From DASZOC01 sp035550975 (GTDB lineage: Bacteria > Actinomycetota > CADDZG01 > WHSQ01): 8,595 bases of DNA. Within the stretch, counting starts at the first letter, position 1; every line of letters starts with the position of its first letter. A model generated the notes under the pieces. It was not told the origin of the DNA, did no database searches, and saw only the letters and a program-made list of their open reading frames with translations. Below, piece by piece: positions 1 to 3,775 of this stretch. The translations under genes and the position numbers were made by a program. The stretch lies in NCBI GenBank assembly GCA_035550975.1, contig DASZOC010000044.1, positions 1 through 8,595 on the forward strand, read 5' to 3'.

Positions 1-5
1 ATGTA

Positions 6-33
6 GCCCCGTTCTCCAGGCGGAAGACGGGGC
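6..33 (-). terminator. hairpin terminator downstream of tRNA-Ala
   Basis: GCCCCGT (6-12) pairs perfectly with ACGGGGC (27-33). The 14-nt interval can form a few more pairs (T15-A24, C16-G23, C17-G22). It lies 38 nt beyond the 3' end of the minus-strand tRNA, where its terminator is expected. There is no U tract on either strand, as is common in high-GC Gram-positives, so it could equally end a plus-strand gene lying left of the window. Confidence 0.5.
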
Positions 34-70
34 TTCGTGTAAGCTGCTGTCTCTAAAGGGGTTAGTTCGA

Positions 71-143
71 TGGAGCCAGTCGGGATCGAACCGACGACCT
101 CCTGCTTGCAAAGCAGGTGCTCTACCGATTGAGCTACCGCCCC
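71..143 (-). tRNA. tRNA-Ala (anticodon TGC)
   Basis: Read on the minus strand, the 73 nt fold into a full cloverleaf: acceptor GGGGCGG/TGGCTCC, D arm GCTC/GAGC, anticodon stem CCTGC/GCAGG around TTTGCAA (anticodon TGC), T arm GTCGG-TTCGATC-CCGAC, and discriminator A. The acceptor contains the G3:U70 wobble pair that is the alanine identity element, so the assignment is firm. CCA is not encoded and must be added after transcription. The acceptor is imperfect: position 6 faces 67 as G-G and position 7 faces 66 as G-U. The 5' half and anticodon loop are duplicated exactly at 2650-2689. Confidence 0.95.
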
Positions 144-154
144 TCAGAAAGTGC

Positions 155-183
155 AGTTTACCTGCGCAAACGCTCCGGTCGAA
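155..183 (-). promoter_or_regulatory. probable promoter of tRNA-Ala
   Basis: On the minus strand a -35-like TTCGAC (178-183) and a -10-like TAAACT (155-160) are separated by exactly 17 nt. The -10 box ends 11 nt before the mature tRNA 5' end, which leaves a short leader for RNase P to remove. The -10 region, but not the -35, is also recognisable beside the tRNA fragment at 2650-2689. Confidence 0.6.
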
Positions 184-207
184 GTCCGAAGAGGCAGGTG
201 CTGTTAA

Positions 208-274
208 CAATTAGGTCCGCATGTGAAATCTTCCGTCGATCCGGCAACCAGCGATTTCGAGGAGCACCTAATTG
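208..274 (-). repeat. nested inverted repeat just past the ATPase stop codon
   Basis: CAATTAGGT (208-216) pairs with ACCTAATTG (266-274), nine perfect pairs. Inside it, GAAATC (225-230) pairs with GATTTC (253-258), leaving an interior loop of 8 and 7 nt and a 22-nt apical loop. The structure starts one base after the ATPase stop codon, so it would be the 3' end of that transcript and may act as a terminator or stability element. Its AT-rich outer arm is unlike the GC-rich hairpins elsewhere in the window. The right arm is part of a 12-bp sequence that recurs at 2574-2585. Confidence 0.5.
263..274. repeat. 12-bp direct repeat, left copy
   Basis: AGCACCTAATTG occurs here, next to the ATPase stop codon, and again at 2574-2585 upstream of the ATPase operator, in the same orientation. 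Similarity continues weakly outside the core (TCGA a base or two before it, TC after it). The two copies bracket the ATPase gene and its control region. An exact 12-mer can recur by chance in a window this size, so only its position and AT content make it notable. Confidence 0.45.
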
Positions 275-275
275 G

Positions 276-2372
276 TCACGCTTGCTGGACGGTCGGCCCA
301 AGCTCGGCGGGTCTCAGGTCGATCCTCCTGAGGAGCTGGGCGTTGAGGGCAACGACGATCGTCGACACCGACATCAGGACAGCCCCTACGGCAGGCGACA
401 AGCTCACGCCAGCCCACACCAAGACACCGGCCGCGAGGGGAATAGCGAAAGCGTTGTAGCCCGTAGCCCACGCCAGGTTCTGGATCATCTTCCTATAAGA
501 CGCCTTGGACAACTTGATGACCCCGACGACGCCTCGGGGATCATCCGACGCCAAGATGACCCCGGCCGACTCGATCGCGACGTCCGTGCCGGCTCCGATC
601 GCGATGCCCACGTCGGCGCGTGCAAGAGCAGGTGCGTCGTTCACACCATCGCCGACCATCGCGACACGATGGCCCTGCGTCTGAAGTTCGGCGACCTTCC
701 AGTCTTTGTCCTCGGGAAGCACGTCGGCGAAGAACTCGTCGATGTCGAGCTCATTGGCAACCGTTGCGGCCACCTGTTCCGCGTCCCCGGTAATCATGGC
801 CACCTTGATGCCAAGGCTGTGCAGTTCACTAACCACCTGGCGCGCCTCTTCACGAACCTTGTCCTCCAACGCGAAAGCGCCCAGAACCTTTTCGTCCTCT
901 AGCAGGAACAGGATCGAAGCACCTCGAGCCTTCCATTGCCCGATCTCCTCATCAAGTTGGGAGGGGATGTCGGCACCTCGCTCGGTTACGAGCTTGGGAC
1001 CACCGACCGCGAGCTTGCGCCCATCGACAGACGCCTCCACACCGCGAGCGGTCATGGATCTGAAGTCGGTCGCGCGTACTAGCTCGCCAGTGTCTTTGGC
1101 CGCGCGCACGATCGCCCGTGCCAGGGGATGCTCGCTGTCGGACTCGACCGCTCCGGCGAGGGACAAGACTTCTCTCTTGTCACCGTCAGAGGCGCCAACG
1201 CCGGTCACTTCATGCTGTGCTGAGGTCAGCGTTCCGGTCTTGTCGAACAGGACCACGTCTACCTCCCGCATCCGCTCGAGTGCAAGGCGGTCCTTGACCA
1301 GGATGCCGTTGCGGGCAGAGAGCGCAGTAGAGATAGAGATCACAAGCGGGATCGCGAGTCCGAGTGCGTGGGGACACGCGATCACGAGCACGGTTACGGT
1401 CCGCTCGACCGCGCTGCGTGGCTCCCCGAACACGTTCCAAGCGATGAAGGTGATGACGCCGGACGCGGTCGCGACGTAGAAGAGCAACGCCGCGGCTCGA
1501 TCTGCGAGCGCTTGAGCCCGCGACTTCGACCCCTGTGCCTCGGCGACAAGTCGCTGGATCCCGGCAAGGGCAGTGTTCTCACCTACGGCGTCGACCTGGA
1601 CCCGGATGGCGGAGTCGGTGGCCACCGTTCCCGCCGTGACCTTGTCACGGGGCTGCTTGGAAACGGGACGAGATTCGCCGGTGAGCATGGATTCGTCTAC
1701 GGCCGCCGCCCCTTCGACGACGTGACCGTCGGCCGGGATGCGAGCACCAGACCGCACGAGGACGACATCACCCGAGCGCAGCGCGGCCAGGGGAACCGTC
1801 TCGGTCCCTTCTTCGGTTACCCGTTCTGCGTCGTCTGGGAGTAGTTCGGCCAGCGCGGCAAGGGCATTGCTCGCCTGGCCGATCGCCTTCATCTCCTGCC
1901 AGTGCCCGAGCAGCATGATCGCGATCAAAGCCGCGAGCTCCCACCAGAAGTCGAGGTCGAACGCTCCGAACTCCGTAGCCAGGCTCGCCCCGAAGGCGAC
2001 GGTGATGGCAAGCCCTATCAGGAGCATCATCCCGGGCCGGCGAGACCTCGCTTCCTGAACCGCTCCGGTTAGGAAGGGCCATCCGCCGTACACGAATATG
2101 ACGGTCCCCAGGACGGGCGATATGAGCGAGCTTCCGGTGAAGGTGGGCGCGGAGTACCCGAGCAGCATCATGAACATGTGGTTGAAGTAGATGACCGGGA
2201 TGCTCAGTGCCAGCGTGATCCAGAAGCGGTCTCGGAACTGGGCCGGATCATGATGGGTGTGATCGTCGTGGCCGGCGTGCTCTGAGTGACCCGCGTGGGC
2301 ATGCGCCCCCAGGTGCGCATCCATCGTCTCGTGCTCGTGATGCCCGTGGGAGTGGCCCTCCATCGTCTTCAT
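276..2372 (-). CDS. copB: CopB-like copper-transporting P1B-type ATPase
   Basis: This 698-residue protein is a heavy-metal P-type ATPase that would export copper (Cu+, Cu2+ or Ag+) across the cytoplasmic membrane using ATP. Motifs in order: a His-rich N-terminus (14 His in residues 7-41) in place of a CxxC metal-binding domain; actuator TGES (231-234); membrane metal site CPH (333-335); phosphorylation motif DKTGTLT (Asp377); nucleotide-domain HP (415-416); TGD (528-530); GDGVND (574-579). After that come N-x6-YN-x4-P (632-645) and MSVST (667-671). CPH, NX6YNX4P and MSxST together are the signature of the P1B-3 (CopB) subgroup rather than CopA, which has CPC. About eight membrane helices are visible. 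The start is supported by AGGAG seven nt upstream; a second ATG three codons in is less well placed. A CsoR-type operator lies just upstream. The symbol is a family-level call; the exact ion is not settled by sequence. Confidence 0.93.
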   Translation of the reverse strand: MKTMEGHSHGHHEHETMDAHLGAHAHAGHSEHAGHDDHTHHDPAQFRDRFWITLALSIPVIYFNHMFMMLLGYSAPTFTGSSLISPVLGTVIFVYGGWPFLTGAVQEARSRRPGMMLLIGLAITVAFGASLATEFGAFDLDFWWELAALIAIMLLGHWQEMKAIGQASNALAALAELLPDDAERVTEEGTETVPLAALRSGDVVLVRSGARIPADGHVVEGAAAVDESMLTGESRPVSKQPRDKVTAGTVATDSAIRVQVDAVGENTALAGIQRLVAEAQGSKSRAQALADRAAALLFYVATASGVITFIAWNVFGEPRSAVERTVTVLVIACPHALGLAIPLVISISTALSARNGILVKDRLALERMREVDVVLFDKTGTLTSAQHEVTGVGASDGDKREVLSLAGAVESDSEHPLARAIVRAAKDTGELVRATDFRSMTARGVEASVDGRKLAVGGPKLVTERGADIPSQLDEEIGQWKARGASILFLLEDEKVLGAFALEDKVREEARQVVSELHSLGIKVAMITGDAEQVAATVANELDIDEFFADVLPEDKDWKVAELQTQGHRVAMVGDGVNDAPALARADVGIAIGAGTDVAIESAGVILASDDPRGVVGVIKLSKASYRKMIQNLAWATGYNAFAIPLAAGVLVWAGVSLSPAVGAVLMSVSTIVVALNAQLLRRIDLRPAELGPTVQQA

Positions 2373-2399
2373 GATCTTGCTCCTATGGTCGACTCTTAG

Positions 2400-2416
2400 A
2401 TACCCCCCGGGGGTAT
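2400..2416 (-). promoter_or_regulatory. CsoR-type copper operator palindrome
   Basis: A perfect 17-bp palindrome, ATACCCCC-C-GGGGGTAT, lies 27 nt upstream of the ATPase start codon. It has the layout of CsoR-family operators: a C tract and a G tract flanked by ATA/TAT. CsoR releases such sites when it binds Cu(I), which derepresses copper exporters. A -35-like TTGAGC lies upstream on the minus strand and a possible -10 (TATCTA) overlaps the palindrome edge, but their spacing is long (about 21 nt), so the promoter boxes are uncertain. No csoR gene is in the window, so the regulator must be encoded elsewhere. Confidence 0.75.
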
Positions 2417-2573
2417 ATCAAAAGCTCAACCCAAACCTCGTCGCACAACTCCCGCTGAAGGACATGTTGCCCACCTGCCGGATGTCGAAGCGGAGCAAGG
2501 AGCCAGTGCGAAAGCCGGGCATGGGGGCGGGAGAGAAAACGGCGGCTCAGGGGGTGTCGGCGGTCCGATCGAC

Positions 2574-2585
2574 AGCACCTAATTG
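2574..2585. repeat. 12-bp direct repeat, right copy
   Basis: This is the second exact copy of AGCACCTAATTG, matching 263-274 in the same orientation. It lies between the ATPase operator and the tRNA fragment, 64 bp inside that fragment. The left copy lies 118 bp inside the intact tRNA repeat, so the two repeat pairs are nested. Confidence 0.45.
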
Positions 2586-2649
2586 ATCGGGATTCGCTCA
2601 CGAGATCGCCGCCTGCTAGGCGCGATAGCACAGCGCGGTGCGCGGTCTT

Positions 2650-2689
2650 CTTGCAAAGCAGGTGCTCTACCGATTGAGCTACCGCCCCT
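2650..2689 (-). pseudogene. truncated tRNA-Ala copy (5' half), possible att repeat
   Basis: These 40 bp are identical to 105-144, which covers the tRNA-Ala 5' half, the anticodon loop with its TGC anticodon, and one flanking base. Identity stops abruptly in the 3' side of the anticodon stem; the T arm and 3' acceptor strand are absent, so no tRNA can be made. Weaker similarity runs on into the upstream side: a -10-like TAATCT (2702-2707) and the shared block TTACCTGCG, displaced by 2 bp. No -35 partner is visible at a normal distance. It is either an attachment-site half left by integration at the tRNA, or the relic of a second tandem tRNA gene. Confidence 0.85.
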
Positions 2690-2839
2690 TAGACAACTGA
2701 GAGATTACCTGCGGGAGCGGGGTCTTCTTCGTCGAGTGGAGCGCTATGACCGGATAGCGACGCCACCGCTCCAGTGGACGAGAAACGACGCGGGAGAACG
2801 AGGTGCTTCCGGGCGGCCTGGCCTGCGAGCAATCGCTAG

Positions 2840-2896
2840 CAGCGAGTAACGCGCACTGGGTAGCGCTGAGAGCGACCGAGTGCGCGTTACTCGCTG
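2840..2896 (-). terminator. 18-bp perfect hairpin after the cupredoxin gene
   Basis: CAGCGAGTAACGCGCACT (2840-2857) is the exact reverse complement of 2879-2896, with a 21-nt loop in which GGT/ACC can pair again. It begins 49 nt past the cupredoxin stop codon on the minus strand, where a terminator for the two-gene operon is expected. No U tract follows. Eighteen perfect pairs are more than a typical terminator needs, so an element end or a protein-binding palindrome is also possible. Confidence 0.6.
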
Positions 2897-2945
2897 GAAT
2901 CAGACGCTTGGTGACGCTCGACGCGCGCACGTGCAGCCGACGGGC

Positions 2946-3398
2946 TCAGTAGTCCACGTCCTCGTCCTCTTCTTCCACCTCCGTCTCTACCTCGACCTCG
3001 GTCTCTTCCGGAACCGCCTCGGCGTCCGACCCGATCGTCAGCGCTCCGGTCATGTCCTCGGGGTGGTACTTGCAGAAGAACTCATAGGCACCGGGCGTCG
3101 TCGGCGTGACGAACGTGACGCTCGCAGACGTCGCGCCCTCGGCTTCGACCTCGACGTCGAAGTCCGTCACGGTGAACGAATGCAGCGCGGAGCCGTTATT
3201 GACCAGCGTGACCGTCGCCTCGACCTCGGGCTCCAACACGACCGTGGTGTTCCTGAAGTACGTGTCGAAGGCCTCTACCTGCGCGGACGCTTGGACCAGC
3301 TCCGGATCGTCATCCTCCTCGCGGAAGACACACGCGGGCGCTCCTACGAGCAACACCAGCGCGACCACACCGGCGACCCACTTACGGGGTTTCTTCAT
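2946..3398 (-). CDS. lipoprotein-type blue-copper cupredoxin with acidic tail
   Basis: The 150-residue product is predicted to be exported, lipid-anchored on the outer face of the membrane, and to bind a single type-1 copper for electron transfer or copper handling. After a KKPRK start and a hydrophobic stretch comes GAPAC, a loose lipobox giving Cys23 as the modified residue. Residues 35-123 form a small beta domain with the four usual ligands: His73 (ALHSF), then Cys109, His112 and Met116 in CKYHPEDM. The Cys-x2-His spacing resembles amicyanin and plastocyanin; x3 before Met is between the usual two and four. Residues 126-150 are an almost wholly acidic Glu/Val/Asp tail ending in Tyr. The gene overlaps the upstream lipoprotein gene by 17 nt, so the two are probably translationally coupled. 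The partner of this cupredoxin cannot be named from the sequence. Confidence 0.85.
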   Translation of the reverse strand: MKKPRKWVAGVVALVLLVGAPACVFREEDDDPELVQASAQVEAFDTYFRNTTVVLEPEVEATVTLVNNGSALHSFTVTDFDVEVEAEGATSASVTFVTPTTPGAYEFFCKYHPEDMTGALTIGSDAEAVPEETEVEVETEVEEEDEDVDY

Positions 3399-3576
3399 CC
3401 TCGACCTCTACCTCGGTCTCGACCTCGGTCCCTTCCTCCTCGTCGGTTTCGACCTGCTCGACGTCGTCGTCCTCGTCGGTCTCGACCACGCACGCGCCCG
3501 TGATTGCCGAGAGCGAGAAGGCCAGCACGACCGCGGTCACCCACGAGGTGAACCGCTGCAGCCGGGGGTTGCTCAT
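3382..3576 (-). CDS. small acidic lipoprotein of unknown function
   Basis: A 64-residue protein, MSNPRLQRFTSWV..., whose start is fixed by GGAGG seven nt upstream. A basic start and hydrophobic helix (about residues 12-26) lead to ITGAC, a lipobox-like end that makes Cys29 the probable lipidated residue. The remaining 35 residues are almost all Glu, Asp, Val and Thr with no globular sequence, so the mature protein would be a flexible, strongly negative tail fixed to the membrane. Its last 17 nt overlap the start of the cupredoxin gene, whose own tail has the same TEVEVETEVE-like composition. The pairing suggests a joint role, perhaps cation or copper binding near the membrane, but that is inference. 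I recognise no family. Long antisense reading frames extend this frame upstream, but without a better start. Confidence 0.7.
   Translation of the reverse strand: MSNPRLQRFTSWVTAVVLAFSLSAITGACVVETDEDDDVEQVETDEEEGTEVETEVEVEDEETP
3405..3408 (-). promoter_or_regulatory. ribosome site inside the acidic-tail codons
   Basis: On the minus strand GAGG lies six nt before the cupredoxin ATG. It is one of several GAGG words in the Glu-Val repeat codons of the preceding gene (GAGGTAGAGGTCGAGG, then ATG). The same bases therefore encode the acidic tail of one protein and provide the Shine-Dalgarno signal for the next. Confidence 0.55.
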
Positions 3577-3586
3577 GTGCGATCCT

Positions 3587-3598
3587 CCGATCGATCGG
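3587..3598. promoter_or_regulatory. 12-bp perfect palindrome upstream of lipoprotein gene
   Basis: CCGATCGATCGG lies 11 nt before the lipoprotein start codon, abutting and slightly overlapping its GGAGG ribosome site. A protein bound here, or the RNA palindrome itself, could affect expression of the lipoprotein-cupredoxin operon. No known operator class is recognised, and short GATC-rich palindromes also occur by chance. Confidence 0.3.
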
Positions 3599-3707
3599 CC
3601 TGATTGCGGTCCCCCTACCCGGAGCCTGCGCGATCCATGCCCCGGACGCAGCTGCAGACCGCGTGCCAGCACGTTCGGCCGGAGTCGTGTAAACAGGTTC
3701 TCCACAA

Positions 3708-3723
3708 GGGCCCTGGCGGGCCC
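3708..3723. repeat. GC hairpin in the divergent intergenic region
   Basis: Two GGGCCC words (3708-3713 and 3718-3723) separated by TGGC form a six-pair hairpin in the 199-bp gap between the divergent lipoprotein and coiled-coil genes. Promoters for both directions should lie in this gap, but I found no pair of -35/-10 boxes with convincing sequence and spacing. AT-rich AATAAT at 3737-3742 is a possible -10 for the plus-strand gene without a matching -35. Confidence 0.35.
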
Positions 3724-3775
3724 GAGGTGACCCTGCAATAATCCGGGACCCTTTTTCAACGACGGAGGCGAATCG

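Larger units (their letters stand above)
2373..2945. other. 573-bp non-coding interval between ATPase and cupredoxin operon
   Basis: No convincing gene is visible here; the open frames are Arg-rich and lack good ribosome sites or recognisable products. The interval holds, in order, the CsoR-type operator (2400-2416), a 12-bp repeat copy (2574-2585) inside a small hairpin (CCGATC 2565-2570 with GATCGG 2585-2590), a truncated tRNA-Ala copy with a -10 box (2650-2707), and a long perfect hairpin (2840-2896). I see nothing further in 2417-2564 and 2708-2839. The mixture looks like a junction between a transferred or duplicated segment and older sequence. Confidence 0.6.

Noticed and set aside
194..202. 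Third mini-copy of tRNA sequence (GCAGGTGCT, as at 113-121)
   Set aside because: Only nine bases match and neighbouring bases do not extend the match, so chance is sufficient.
208..274. Integron attC site
   Set aside because: The outer arms resemble attC core sites at six of seven positions, but the order is reversed (GTTRRRY-like first, RYYYAAC-like last) and the essential AAC is missing. No integrase is seen.
117..902. 261-residue plus-strand open frame overlapping the tRNA and the ATPase
   Set aside because: It starts inside the tRNA gene, runs antisense to the conserved ATPase C-terminus, and its translation is low-complexity and Arg/Asp-rich.
2583..2849. 88-residue Arg-rich open frame across the tRNA fragment
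   Set aside because: It reads through tRNA-derived sequence, has no ribosome site, and resembles nothing known.
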